Source of the DNA: CAYSCW01 sp964429795
GTDB taxonomy: Bacteria > Acidobacteriota > Aminicenantia > Aminicenantales > Aminicenantaceae
Assembly (NCBI GenBank): GCA_964429795.1
Contig: CAYSCW010000001.1
Coordinates: 202,556 to 266,555, forward strand
Reading direction: 5' to 3'
DNA: 64,000 bases
Shown: in pieces, positions 43,412-54,500 of the stretch
Numbering within the stretch: position 1 is the stretch's first letter
How the letters are laid out: each line of letters begins with the position of its first letter
Translations under genes and position numbers: made by a program
The notes under the pieces: generated by a model
Databases searched by the model: none
What the model was told of the DNA's origin: nothing
What the model saw: the letters and a program-made list of their open reading frames with translations, nothing else

Positions 43412-44161
43412 ATGAGGACAGGGATCTTATTATTGATTACAGCTTTATTTCTGAATTTTTCTGGATGTGCCACTCATAAAGAATCGGTCACATCTCCCCC
43501 AGAGTCTTTAGAAAAAGATTACAATTTTTATTTAAACCAAGGGAGTTTGCTCATCAGAAAGGCTGATTACTCCAAGGCGATAGACCAGATTAATAAGGCA
43601 ATAGCTTTAAAACCTGACGCCTCGCAAGCTTATAATCTTTTAGGAATCGCCTATTTTTTTGAGAGAAAATATAATTTGGCTATGGAAAAGTTTGAAAAGG
43701 CATTAGATCTGGATTCTTCCTATGCCCAGGCTTATGGCAATTTAGGAAATGCATACCTCATGAGACAGCAATTTGAAGAAGCAAAAAAAATGTTCAATAA
43801 GGCTCTTTCAATCTCTCCTAACCTTGTCTCAGCAAATTATAGTCTAGGAGCCCTTCTCTTAAACCAAGGGAAAATTGAAGAGGGAATGCGCTATATTTCT
43901 AGAGGAATTGAGCTGGATCCCAATTTTTTGGAAAGACACAAAGCACTTGTCGCTGAATTTTCTTCTCCTGGATTTAACTCACCAGAAGCCTATTTTGTCT
44001 TTGCCAGAGCTTATGCCGCAATAGATGATATAGAAAAGACTGTAGAATATCTGAAAAAGGCGGAAAAAGCAGGCTTTAAGGATTGGTATAGGATCGAGGA
44101 AGAAAAGGAGTTTGAAAAAATCAGGCAAGACCCGAGAATAAAGCAGTATATAAAAAAGTAA
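43412..44161 (+). CDS. TPR-repeat lipoprotein
   Basis: 249 residues. Ribosome site AAGGAGG; leader ending in a lipobox (FLNFSGC), so lipid-anchored. At least four tetratricopeptide units (DYSKAIDQINKAIALKPDAS; YNLAMEKFEKALDLDSSYAQ; QFEEAKKMFNKALSISPNLV; KIEEGMRYISRGIELDPNFL) and a final helical segment (DIEKTVEYLKKAEKAGFKDW). Likely a periplasmic protein-interaction scaffold. No partner is evident. Confidence 0.85.
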   Translation: MRTGILLLITALFLNFSGCATHKESVTSPPESLEKDYNFYLNQGSLLIRKADYSKAIDQINKAIALKPDASQAYNLLGIAYFFERKYNLAMEKFEKALDLDSSYAQAYGNLGNAYLMRQQFEEAKKMFNKALSISPNLVSANYSLGALLLNQGKIEEGMRYISRGIELDPNFLERHKALVAEFSSPGFNSPEAYFVFARAYAAIDDIEKTVEYLKKAEKAGFKDWYRIEEEKEFEKIRQDPRIKQYIKK

Positions 44162-44266
44162 AACAAAGAAGAAAAAAATCTTCAGCAGTGATCAGAGTTT
44201 CCCATCTTATTATTCCTTGAGACGGAGATAATTAGATCACTTAGAATTAAACCAGAAGAAAAAAGA

Positions 44267-45619
44267 ATGAGGATCAATCAATGGCTAAAGGCGTTGGCAT
44301 TTACACTCGTTTTCCTGAACGTCAGTCTTAGTCATGCTTTTGAAAAACAGGCTGACGGCATCTTACTCTGGCTGAAAAAAGAGAGGAAAACCGANNNNNN
44401 NNNNNNNNNNNNNNNNNNNNNNNNNNNNNNNNNNNNNNNNNNNNNNNNNNNNNNNNNNNNNNNNNNNNNNNNNNNNNNNNNNNNNNNNNNNNNNCGAGTC
44501 CAGCGGGATAAAGGTACGGTTGCTTTCTATAATGCGGACGGCCGATTGATTCTGCAGGAGAAGATGGGCGGCAGTAAAATCATCACGCCTGCGGAAGTCA
44601 TGGGAGAGAAAACCTACCATATTCAGCAGCTTTTCAACTCACCCGAGGATGAAGCGTTCTACGGGCTGGGACAGCATCAGAATGATATCATGAACTACAA
44701 AGGGAATGATGTGGATCTCTGGCAGCATAATATTGTCGCCGTTGTCCCTTTCTTGGTCTCCAGCAGGAATTACGGCATTTTGTGGGACAATAATTCTTGC
44801 ACGAAATTCGGGGACATACGGGACTATCAGCCGTTGGCATCGCTAATCCTGTATGACAGAGAAGGCAAAAAAGGCGGGTTTACCGCTGAGTATTATCAAA
44901 CGCCAGATTTCCAGTCACCGTTTGCTTCGCGCACTGAAAGGAGTATTGAACACGAGTTTATTGATGCCTATGGCACGTTTCCCGAAGAGCTCGATCTTAA
45001 CCGGACCAGTGTCCGTTGGAGCGGTGAAATCGAGACTCGTGAAGCGGGCGTTCATAAATTCAGGCTCTATTGTTCCGGTTATACAAAAATGTGGTGGAAC
45101 GGCAAGCTGATGGTAGACTCATGGCGGCAGGGTTGGCTGCCCTGGACGCACTTGATGCGCCTGCCGATGGAAACCGGAAAGCGCTATGCGATCAGGATCG
45201 AGTGGGCGCCAAGATCGGGCCAGGCCTTCATTGGATTTAAGCACTTGGGACCTGAGAACGAAGAGAATAAGAATACCCTTTCCCTCTGGTCCGAAGTGGC
45301 CGATCAGATCGATTATTACTTTGTCTACGGGGATCATTTGGATCAGGTCATTCGAGGGTACCGTGAAATTACAGGCAAGGCGCCCATGATGCCGAAGTGG
45401 GCCATGGGCCTGTGGCAGTGCCGGGAACGTTACCGGTCGCTGACAATCGGCACCCGCCAGGAAGAATTCCCCGGTATGCTAAAGGAGCGGTCTTTTGAGA
45501 TCGTTTGGGTCAACAAAGAAAATCCCGCCGGCTTTGATCTTGACGGCGCCCCCGCTCAGGCTGTTCGTTATGATGGAAACGAGCTGGTCGTGATACAGAA
45601 AAAACAATCAATGGACTAG
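44267..45619 (+). pseudogene. Glycoside hydrolase family 31 remnant with PA14 domain; catalytic barrel lost
   Basis: Signal peptide, then the GH31 N-terminal sandwich (FYGLGQHQNDIMNYKGNDVD; VPFLVSSRNYGILWDN), an inserted PA14-like domain (EYYQTPDFQSPF; GVHKFRLYCSGYTKMWWNGK) and the beginning of the barrel (TGKAPMMPKWAMGLWQCRE). After RERY (about 45435) the frame passes directly to the C-terminal GH31 sandwich (LTIGTRQEEFPGMLKERSFE) and ends at residue 450. Intact alpha-xylosidase/glucosidase relatives of this build have ~900-950 residues. The barrel with both catalytic Asp residues is gone while frame is kept. An assembly gap of 100 N (44395-44494) also sits in the 5' part, so its length there is uncertain. 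Confidence 0.85.
44395..44494. other. Assembly gap (100 N) inside the GH31 remnant
   Basis: Exactly 100 N, a placeholder for unknown sequence. The frame on both sides agrees with a 100-base gap, but the true length is not known. Confidence 0.95.
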
Positions 45620-45856
45620 GTATATGTACGGATAAACAGATTCTCTACTCTGCAGCAGTAAGACGATCATTTTTGAGTCAGTTGGGAAAAGGCTTTCTTC
45701 CGGTTCGAAGTCCTCTGCTATTTTTTGTTTTTGGGAACTATCGACACGATGACATAGCGTCCTCTGGAGAAGTATTCACTAGGGGAAACGTTTGACTTTC
45801 TAGGGGCTTTGGCATAGCATCTGATCGATTAACAAAAGGATAAAAGGAAGATAGAA

Positions 45857-46441
45857 ATGAGAAAAAGGAAATTTTTACCCAAGCTTATCATGATCTTCAT
45901 CTCGACTTTTTTTCTATTCAGTATGCCGGAAAGTCTGATTTGTGAAAACGGCTTAACAGTAAAAAATGCAGATGACTTCCGAACAAGTGAAACAATCTCG
46001 GTTCATGGCTGGAACTGGCTTAAACAAGCCGGGCAGATCGCTGAATGGACATGGAAGCCCATTGACGTGGATCCAGCAGAGGCCTGCCTTAATTTTGAGC
46101 TTTTGGTCACGAACAAGAGCAATGGGGGGAGTGGGTACAGCTGCAGGGTAAAAGTGATCATCAATGATCTCGGGGGCAACTTTGTGTTCTCCGGGACAGC
46201 CATGCTTTCCAATCCCTTCCGCCCAAAATATCCTGATGACACAAACGGAAAGGGTTACCCAGCATATGGATCATTCTGTGGATCCAAGCTTGCGAGAATA
46301 TTGAAGAAAGGATTTAAAGCAAGGATTGAGTGGCCTCCGCTAGGCAGCCACAATCACTTTGCTGTCTCCAGGGATAAAGTGACTCTCGCCTATGTCGAGG
46401 GCCCTTCAAGCCAGAAAGCCAGGCGGGAGAGGCAGAAATAA
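45857..46441 (+). CDS. Small exported protein of unknown function
   Basis: 194 residues, AAGGAAG ahead of the ATG, signal peptide (LIMIFISTFFLFSMPESLIC). The mature part looks like a single beta sandwich (ACLNFELLVTNKSNGGSGYS; RVKVIINDLGGNFVFSGTAM; FKARIEWPPLGSHNHFAVSR) and ends in a basic tail. Family not recognised. Stands alone between the GH31 remnant and the next exported gene. Confidence 0.6.
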   Translation: MRKRKFLPKLIMIFISTFFLFSMPESLICENGLTVKNADDFRTSETISVHGWNWLKQAGQIAEWTWKPIDVDPAEACLNFELLVTNKSNGGSGYSCRVKVIINDLGGNFVFSGTAMLSNPFRPKYPDDTNGKGYPAYGSFCGSKLARILKKGFKARIEWPPLGSHNHFAVSRDKVTLAYVEGPSSQKARRERQK

Positions 46442-46574
46442 TAAAACGTTCCTTGAGTTGACCGTCACTTTAAACGACAGCAGATGAAAACCGGACAAAA
46501 CAGAAAGAATTAAAAGACTGACATGCGGGATTCTTTGTAATCAATTAAAACTTCACATGATGAGAGGTTCAAAC

Positions 46575-47372
46575 ATGGATTGGAATTCTATAATAAAAAA
46601 AATTATTTACTTTTTTTTGATGATGGGAACAGTCGCCAGTCTTCATTTTCTTGCCTTTGTTCAAGAGAACAAGCTTGAGAACCTGATCGATAGAGTAGCG
46701 ATGCGGCATGACTCTTACCCCGAGTATCATAGCTGGGAGGCTTTAGCTGTCTTGACCGAGACAGAGATGGATAAAGACTGGCAACCTCAAAAGGTGACAG
46801 TCATAGAAAAGATCCTTAAAGTTGTAAATGATGAGGAAACCGATGAAGTGCTTCAGGTTCTCGAAACAGAAAAAGGCGTGACAAAAGATATTACGGAAAA
46901 ATACATCAGAAAGGCAGAAAAGGAAAAAGATAAAAAGAAATCTAAAGAGGGAGAGCATAAGACTGAAAAGGAAGAAGACAAAGGAGCGATAAAATTGTCT
47001 AAGGATGAGATTTTTCCCTTTAATGAGGAAAAAAGAAAAAAATATGAATTTATCATGCTGGAAAGTTCTTATATTGGAGGCCAGGAGATCTATGTTCTTG
47101 AATCCAGGACAAAAATCAAAAGCGAAGACCTTTGGGAGGGTATATACTCCATCGATAAGGCAAGTTTCGATGTTTTAAAGGTCAAACTGAAGCCTTCGAG
47201 AAATCCTAAGCATATCAAAGAATTTGAGATAGAAATGAGTTTTCAGGTTCTTCCGGAAGGCTATTTTGTCTTGCAAAAGTCAAAAGCGAGGATCGATGGA
47301 GGAATATTTATCAAGAAGATAAGGATGACAGTTGAGGAAGAACGTTCTAGTTATAAAATAATAAAAGAATAG
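46575..47372 (+). CDS. Exported LolA/MucB-like protein with Lys/Glu-rich insert
   Basis: About 265 residues from the ATG at 46575 (GAGAGG upstream); an earlier ATG at 46557 has no ribosome site. The N-terminal hydrophobic leader is KKIIYFFLMMGTVASLHFLA. A central acidic/basic low-complexity stretch (~105-140) interrupts the fold. The C-terminal half (YIGGQEIYVLESRTKIK; WEGIYSIDKASFDVLKVKL; YFVLQKSKARIDGGIFIKKI) has the strand pattern of LolA-like or outer-membrane lipoprotein-sorting relatives, which would bind lipids or lipoproteins in the periplasm. Assignment is tentative. Confidence 0.55.
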   Translation: MDWNSIIKKIIYFFLMMGTVASLHFLAFVQENKLENLIDRVAMRHDSYPEYHSWEALAVLTETEMDKDWQPQKVTVIEKILKVVNDEETDEVLQVLETEKGVTKDITEKYIRKAEKEKDKKKSKEGEHKTEKEEDKGAIKLSKDEIFPFNEEKRKKYEFIMLESSYIGGQEIYVLESRTKIKSEDLWEGIYSIDKASFDVLKVKLKPSRNPKHIKEFEIEMSFQVLPEGYFVLQKSKARIDGGIFIKKIRMTVEEERSSYKIIKE

Positions 47373-47431
47373 AATTTATTATGCCCTTTGATTTTTTAAA
47401 CTTCCCCAGATGAGAAGTATGGAGATTTGAT

Positions 47432-48112
47432 TTGAAAGACAAAATTAAGTATTGTTTTCTGTTTATTTCATTATGTTTGTGTTTATGCGTGCTGATTTTT
47501 GCTGCCGGATTCTTATCAGAGGAAGTGGAAGATAATAGTCTTGATGCAAGGGTCAGAGGCTTTCTCGACAGCCACAGGTATTCTTGGAGAGAGATGAATG
47601 TTTCTGAATCTGATGGGAAAATCCTCTATGATCTTATCATCAAGAACAACTACAAGAAGGCACTTGACATCGGAACATCCACAGGTCATTCTGCCATATG
47701 GATTGCCTGGGCGCTCAGTAAAACCGGCGGCAAACTGATCACAATCGAAATCAATGAAAGGCGTTACAGGCAAGCTTTAGCGAATTTTGAGCAAGCCGGC
47801 CTTTCCGATTACATCGATGCTAGACTCGCGGATGCCCATGAACTCGTTCCGCAGCTTGAGGGGCCTTTCGATTTTGTCTTTTGTGATGCAGATAAGGGAT
47901 GGTACAAAAATTATCTTATAGCGGCCTTGCCTAAGCTTGAAGTGGGGGGTTGTTTTACCGCTCATAATGTTGCTGGAAGGCTTCAGTGGGGTATCAGAGA
48001 ATTTCTTGATTATCTTGAAAGTCTGTCTAACATGGAAACGACAATTGATCGGTCAAGCTGGGCCGGTATTTCAATCAGTTATAAAAAATTTGAAAATGAG
48101 TTTATTCCATAG
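47432..48112 (+). CDS. O-methyltransferase-like protein with N-terminal export/anchor segment
   Basis: 226 residues from a TTG at 47432, supported by GGAGA six bases upstream. The N-terminus is strongly hydrophobic (YCFLFISLCLCLCVLIFAAGF). The rest is a class I O-methyltransferase of the COMT/caffeoyl-CoA type: motif I ALDIGTSTGHSAIWIAW, acidic ITIEINERRY, FDFVFCDADKGWYKNYL with the metal-binding Asp pair, and HNVAGRLQWGI. SAM is cytoplasmic, so either the segment is an inner-membrane anchor with the enzyme inside, or the protein is exported and has another role. Confidence 0.75.
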   Translation: MKDKIKYCFLFISLCLCLCVLIFAAGFLSEEVEDNSLDARVRGFLDSHRYSWREMNVSESDGKILYDLIIKNNYKKALDIGTSTGHSAIWIAWALSKTGGKLITIEINERRYRQALANFEQAGLSDYIDARLADAHELVPQLEGPFDFVFCDADKGWYKNYLIAALPKLEVGGCFTAHNVAGRLQWGIREFLDYLESLSNMETTIDRSSWAGISISYKKFENEFIP

Positions 48113-48214
48113 GTTGCTCGGAGGGAAGTTTTTCAGCGTTTAAATCAGTAACATGATTTTATATAGATCATTAAAAAAAGGAGTTGGTTCCCTTAAAAAT
48201 TAAGGAGGAATGAA

Positions 48215-51200
48215 ATGAGACATCTCAAGATCAAAGCATTTATCTTTTTCTTTGTGTTTCTTTTCGTATTGGGGCAGGCTTTATTCGCCGAAATTGACTC
48301 GAAATTGTTCCCAGGCTTAAAGGCCAGAAGTATTGGTCCGGCAAACATGAGCGGACGTATTGGGGCTATTGATGCGGTTGTATCCAATCCCAATATCATC
48401 TATGTGGGAGCGGCCACTGGCGGACTCTGGAAGTCCGTTAACGGAGGCCTAACCTGGACACCCATTTTTGACGAACAACCCGTTTCTTCGATTGGTGCCA
48501 TCGCCGTTAATCAATCCAATCCCAACATTGTCTGGATTGGCACAGGCGAGGCGGCCCTTCGCAACAGCGTCGGAGTTGGTCGGGGCGTCTATCTCACGAT
48601 AGACGGCGGGAAGACCTGGAAATCTCTCGGTCTGGAAAAGTCTGAAAAGATCAGCAAGATCCTCTTGCATCCAGATGACCCGGATATCGCCTATGTGGGT
48701 GCTTTGGGAACAACCTGGGGAGAAAACAGCGAACGAGGCGTTTATAAGACTGTAGACGGCGGGAAGACCTGGAAGAAGATCCTCTTCGTGGATGAGAAAA
48801 CAGGTGTGGCAGATATGGCAATGGATCCCGGGAATCCCAACAAGATCATCGCCGCCATGTGGGAGCATCGCCGCTGGCCCTGGTTTTTTAAATCCGGTGG
48901 TCAGGGAAGTAGTCTTTATATCACAGTGAACGGAGGCGAAGAGTGGCAGAGATTAACAGATAAACATGGCTTGCCTAAAGGTGAATTGGGCCGCATAGGA
49001 GTTGCTTTTTCAACTAACAAGCCGGAGATAGTGTATGCTCTGGTAGAGGCCAAGAAAAATGTTCTCCTGCGATCGATCGACGGTGGATTTACCTGGCAAA
49101 TTGTCAATAATCAATCCGATGTTGGCAATCGTCCTTTTTATTATCACAGGATCTGGGTCAATCCAGTCAACGAGAATATTCTCTATATGCTTCATTCACG
49201 GATGATGATCAGCGAGGATGGGGGAAAAACTTTCAGATCCCTGGCCTCATTCGGCCAATCCCATTCCGATTACCACGCCGCGTGGATTCATCCCAACGGA
49301 GAGACAATGATTGTCGGTAATGACGGCGGTGTAGTGATCAGTTATAACCGGGGTATGAACTGGCGCTTTGTGGAGAATCTGCCAATAGGCCAGTTTTACC
49401 ATGTGAGCTTCGATATGGGAATTCCTTACAATATCTACGGCGGCCTCCAGGATAATGGATCATGGATGGGGCCTGCCTTCGTCCTGAAGGAAAGAGCCAT
49501 CTCCAGTTATCTGTGGAAGACTGTAGGTGGAGGCGACGGATTCGATACTGAACCAGACCCTGAAAAACCGGGAGCGGGTTACGGCATGTCGCAGGGCGGA
49601 AACCTGTATTATTTTGACACATCAACTGGAACAAGCCGCAGTATCATTCCAACCGAATCCGACGTCAAGCACAGGTATAACTGGAATGCGGGATTTGCCG
49701 TCGATCCCTTCAAGCCCGCTACGATTTATCTTGGGAGTCAATTTGTCCACCGCAGCCAGGATAAAGGGCGAACTTGGGAAATCATCAGTCCGGATCTGAC
49801 GACGAATGACCCTGAAAAGCAGAAACAGGCCGAAAGCGGCGGACTGACTCTTGATGTAACCAACGCAGAAAACCATACAACCATCATGTGCATCGCTCCA
49901 AGCCCTGTGCAGGAAGGTGTGATCTGGGTTGGAACCGATGACGGTAATGTTCAGCTGACTCAGGATGGCGGTAAAACCTGGCAACTTGTCTCCAGAGAGC
50001 TGACCAGCGGAGAAAAGGGGAAAGTTCCTCCTGCGACCTGGATTCCTCATGTGGAAGCCTCGAAATTTGATGCTGCCACTGCCTATGTTGTTTTTGACGA
50101 CCATCGCCGATCCAACTGGACCCCCTATGTCTATGTGACTCATGATTTTGGGAAAACCTGGAAAAGTCTGGCCACTCCCGAGATCGATGGCTTTGTGCAT
50201 GTGATTGAGGAAGATACAGTCAATAAAAACCTGCTCTTTCTGGGAACAGAATTCGGGCTCTATGTCAGCTTCAATGGGGGCAAAAATTGGATGAAATGGA
50301 CGAATGGACTGCCAACAGTGCCAGTACGAGACTTGACGGTGCATCCGCGCGAGAATGACCTGATTATCGGAACGCACGGAAGGTCGATTTATATCATCGA
50401 TGACATCTCACCCCTTCGTGAGATATCGGAGGATCTACTCAAGAAGAAACTCCATCTCTTTAAAGTTCAGGATGCCTATCAGTACCAACAAGGGCGCCTG
50501 AGTTCTTACCTGAGTCCTGGTGATACTGCTTTTGCGGGTGAGAATAAAGAAGCAGGTGCTTGTATAACCTATTATCTCATTCCCATAGAACGCAAAGCCG
50601 AAGAGTCGGAACCTGAACAGAAAGAAGAGATAAGGCAAAGAATGGCGGAAAGGATGAGACAGATGGGCGGGATGGCCCCCTCACGTCCCGGGGAGATGAC
50701 ACGTCCTACCTCCTCCAGGGTCGTTATAACCATCGAGGACAATCAGGGGAGAACAATAAGAAGCCTGAATGGAACTGAAATTAAAGGGATAAACCGCATT
50801 TTCTGGGATTTCAGAGAACAACCCCCTCAGGCAGATGACTCAAGAGAATCGAGAGGCTTTGGTTTCGGAATGAGGGGCGGCTTGACCGTTCTGCCTGGAG
50901 ATTATGTCGTAAAGATTAAATATAATGGGGAGGAAGTCAGCCAGGCGTTCACTGTTAAAAGTGATCCTCGCTTGAAGGTAGATCTGAATGTCCTTGAAGC
51001 CAATTATGAGATGGGTAAAAAGGCACAACAGTTATCCACTGCTATCACTGAAGCCGGGAATCTGATAGAGGAAACAAAGAAGGCTGTCCGAACTGTTATA
51101 GAGACAGCTCGCGCAAACCGCACCCCGGAGACGAGAGACCTGGTTAAAACGGCCAGGGACCTTGAGGAAAAACTGAAAGAGTTGTCAGAAACATTAAATC

Positions 51201-51472
51201 CGACCCCGCCAAAACAGGGAATAGCAGACCGATCAGCGGGGCTGAGAAGCCAGGTAATGTCGGCCATGATGATGATAATGAGAGCGGGAAATGAGCCCAT
51301 AAGCCAGGCAGCTACAGTGAAGTATGAAGGAGTCAAGGCCAAGGCCGAGACTTTCCTGGAAAGGTTAAATGATTTCTACCAGACCGATGTCGAAAATTTT
51401 AAGAAATTGCTGAAGGAATCTGGCTTTTCTTTATTCAAGCCTTTCAAACCTTTGAAGCTGGAAGGCAAATAG
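48215..51472 (+). CDS. Exported sortilin/VPS10-like BNR (Asp-box) repeat protein
   Basis: 1085 residues with AAGGAGG and a signal peptide (AFIFFFVFLFVLGQALFA). The N-terminal ~750 residues are a large propeller with many Asp-box (S/T-x-D-G-G-x-T-W) units: SVNGGLTWTPIF, TIDGGKTWKSLG, TVDGGKTWKKIL, TVNGGEEWQRL, SIDGGFTWQIV, TQDGGKTWQLV. After ~residue 765 come a FnIII/FlgD-like segment (TIRSLNGTEIKGINRIFWDF) and a helical tail. Relatives are common in Acidobacteriota and often annotated as glycosyl hydrolases, but no glycosidase residues can be pointed out here. Role unknown; it may bind proteins or glycans outside the cell. Confidence 0.85.
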   Translation: MRHLKIKAFIFFFVFLFVLGQALFAEIDSKLFPGLKARSIGPANMSGRIGAIDAVVSNPNIIYVGAATGGLWKSVNGGLTWTPIFDEQPVSSIGAIAVNQSNPNIVWIGTGEAALRNSVGVGRGVYLTIDGGKTWKSLGLEKSEKISKILLHPDDPDIAYVGALGTTWGENSERGVYKTVDGGKTWKKILFVDEKTGVADMAMDPGNPNKIIAAMWEHRRWPWFFKSGGQGSSLYITVNGGEEWQRLTDKHGLPKGELGRIGVAFSTNKPEIVYALVEAKKNVLLRSIDGGFTWQIVNNQSDVGNRPFYYHRIWVNPVNENILYMLHSRMMISEDGGKTFRSLASFGQSHSDYHAAWIHPNGETMIVGNDGGVVISYNRGMNWRFVENLPIGQFYHVSFDMGIPYNIYGGLQDNGSWMGPAFVLKERAISSYLWKTVGGGDGFDTEPDPEKPGAGYGMSQGGNLYYFDTSTGTSRSIIPTESDVKHRYNWNAGFAVDPFKPATIYLGSQFVHRSQDKGRTWEIISPDLTTNDPEKQKQAESGGLTLDVTNAENHTTIMCIAPSPVQEGVIWVGTDDGNVQLTQDGGKTWQLVSRELTSGEKGKVPPATWIPHVEASKFDAATAYVVFDDHRRSNWTPYVYVTHDFGKTWKSLATPEIDGFVHVIEEDTVNKNLLFLGTEFGLYVSFNGGKNWMKWTNGLPTVPVRDLTVHPRENDLIIGTHGRSIYIIDDISPLREISEDLLKKKLHLFKVQDAYQYQQGRLSSYLSPGDTAFAGENKEAGACITYYLIPIERKAEESEPEQKEEIRQRMAERMRQMGGMAPSRPGEMTRPTSSRVVITIEDNQGRTIRSLNGTEIKGINRIFWDFREQPPQADDSRESRGFGFGMRGGLTVLPGDYVVKIKYNGEEVSQAFTVKSDPRLKVDLNVLEANYEMGKKAQQLSTAITEAGNLIEETKKAVRTVIETARANRTPETRDLVKTARDLEEKLKELSETLNPTPPKQGIADRSAGLRSQVMSAMMMIMRAGNEPISQAATVKYEGVKAKAETFLERLNDFYQTDVENFKKLLKESGFSLFKPFKPLKLEGK

Positions 51473-51518
51473 AGAATCGTCTTTTCTCTTTGGCTTGAAG
51501 AGTGCCTCTGGACATAAA

Positions 51519-54500
51519 CTAAATTCTTGTGTTTTTAAAGCCAAGGATGGACTTGACTCTGGCAGCTGCCGTATCCGAGATGGAGTAGAACGTGGGAAGA
51601 AAGATGAGAGTGAAAAAGGTGGATGTGGTCAGCCCGCCGATGATGGCCACGGATATAGGCGCCCACATCTGTGCTCTCCGCCCTGCTGCCTGGAAGAACT
51701 GGGGCAGCAGGAAGGGGAGAGCCAGCGGCAGGACACCGAAAATGGTGGTGATGGCCGTCATGATAATCGGGCGCATCCGGTCTTTACCTCCCTGCACGAT
51801 GGCCTCTTTCTTGCTCATCCCGGATTTTCGCAGCGTCCGGATATGGTCGATGAGGATGATCCCGTTGTTCACCACAATACCGAACAGGACCAGAAGTCCA
51901 AGATAGGAGGTTGTGTTCAGAGTGATATTCGTGAGGGTGAAAATGATGGCCACTCCGAACATTGCCAGGGGTACGGTCAGAAGAATCGTGAAAGGATGCA
52001 TGAACGATTCGAAAAGCGAGGCCATGATGATATAGATAAAAATAATAGCGAGAATGATTGCCAAATTGGATTCACCCTGAGATTCCTGAAAGCGCCTCCA
52101 CCCTGACCCCAGGCTCCACGTGTAGCCTTCAGGGAATCGGATGGTGCTCATGACCTTGCTTATGTCCTCGGATATGGCCATCATCCCCTGGGATTTTGTG
52201 TTGATCCGGATAATCAATTTGGATTTTTTGTTCTCCTTACGGATGGAGGTCGATCCCATCTGGTAAGAGAAGGTCGAGATTGCAGAGAGGGGAATCCGTG
52301 TGGATTGGGTCGGCAGGCTGATGTTCCGCAGGTCTTCTTCGCTAAACCCGTCCTCTCCCTGGATCTTGAGGATGATATCGATTTCGCGGTTTTCGGTCTT
52401 AAACTTACCGATGGGCCGTTCGGAGAGAGAGGAGGAGATGGTTCGTGCCACCATGCGGCTGCTCACTCCCGAACTTTCCGCTTTCTTGCGGTCGACTTGG
52501 ACCATGAGCTGTGTGTCTCCCCCCTCTAAATCACTGGTTATATCCTCCACATTCTTGATCGGCTTGAGTTTTTCGATGACCATGGGAGCAAGCTCGGTCA
52601 ATTTGGTGTAGTCCAGGCCGATAAGCTCCACGGAGATCCCATGGAAATGCCCTCCCCGGCCGAAGCGTTGGCCGTATTCGTACTCGATCCCGGCCCGTCT
52701 GGGCAGCAACTCCTTGAGTTTTTCCTTGATCTCGGTTACCGAAGGCCCTTCTTCTTCTAGCGCCAGCTCAAGCGATCCGCGAAAGCGTCCTTGCCGCAAG
52801 TCCCGTGTGCCGAATTCGGTCGTCAGATGTTTGATAGCCAGTTCTTCCTTCTGCAGAAGGAGAATCTCTTCAAAGCGCTTGAAGAGGGCTTTCATTTCTT
52901 CCAGGGTAAAGGTGCGCGGCATGTAGACGGAGATATCGATTTCCCGCTCGTCACTGCTAAACATGAACTCTCGTTCAATGCTTTTAAAGATGAGGTATGA
53001 GCTGAAAAAGATTCCCCCAGCCAGACCGACCACCACAAGCTTGGTTTTCCAGTTCTTGATGGTGAAGCGGATGACACGCTCATAGATCGACGTCAACTTG
53101 ATCAGCCAGCGGGCTTTCTCCCTGGCCTTTCCGGAAAGCAGACGGCTTCCTGCCAGCGGGATGAAGGAGAGGGAGACGAGCAGAGAGGCGATTAGAGCCA
53201 GGGAGATGGTCAGTGCAAAGTCCCTCATGAAGCGTCCGAACCCGGACTGTGACATGAAGGTCAGCGAGATGAACACCACCAGGGTCGTCAAGGTGGAGGC
53301 AGTGACAGCCAGAGCTACTTCACTGGCTCCAGTTGTGGATGCTTTCAGGGGGGAGTAATTCTTCTCCTGTCGCAGGCGGAAGATGTTCTCCAAGACTACT
53401 ACACTGTTATCCACCAGCATACCCACCGCCATCATCAGTCCACTAAGGGAGATGATGTTGATGGAAATGTTGGCGCGGAATATGGCTCGGTAGAGATACA
53501 TAAAACTGAAGGTAAACAACATGGCCATGGGTATGGCGGCGGCGATGATGAGAGTAGTCCGGAATTTTCTCAGGAAGAAGAGCAGGACAAAAATCGCTAG
53601 AAGACCGCCTATTACTCCGGAAAGGGTCAAGGATTTAAGGCTTTCCAGGATGTCCTCCGATTGGTCGCGGTAGAAGATAAAGGTCATATTATGGAGGGCA
53701 GGTTCTGTCTCTTTAATCTGCGCCATGGTTGCTTTAACCTTGTTACACACATCCACGATGTTGGCGTTGGACGCCCGGTAGATCTGGAAGCGCACGGTCT
53801 CATTCCCGTCCAGGCGATTGAAATCATCTTTGACGGGATAATCATAGGTTACGCGGGCAACGTCGGAGATAGTCAGTCCCCTGTCGCTGACAGGGAGATT
53901 TTTCACCTCCTCCAGGATTTTCAGTTCCCCCGGAATGCGCGTCACATAGCGCATGGGTCCTTCTTCTATGTATCCGGCCGAGATGTTGATGTTGTTGTTG
54001 CGGATAGTATCGATCAAGTCTGTGATGCGGATCGAGGATGAGTAAAAAACCTCAGGCTTAAGGTAGATGGTAAGAACCTTATTGCGGATTCCCCGGATGT
54101 CGACATTGGCCACACCTTCGATCCGTTCAAGCTGCTGCATGATGTAGTTTTCCGACCAGTAGTAAAGGTTTTCCAGGTCTCCGGGCAAAGCCACGCTGAA
54201 GTTGATCACGGGCCGGTCATTAAGGGAAAAACGGCGGATGCGGATGTTTTCAATATCGTCGGGCAACTGATCCCGGATCTGGTCGATCTTGTCGCGGATC
54301 TGCATGGTGGCCAGATCCATGTTGGTGCCTCCCTTGAACTGCATATGTATAAATGAAGAGGACGATGATGATGTGGAACTGAGGCTATCCAGATTGTTGA
54401 TGGTGGCCAGTGTGTCTTCCAGGGGCCGGGTAATTGTCCGTTCCACCTCTTCAGGAGAAGAGGAGGGGTAGGGGATCTGGACCATGAGTCCGGGGAAGGA

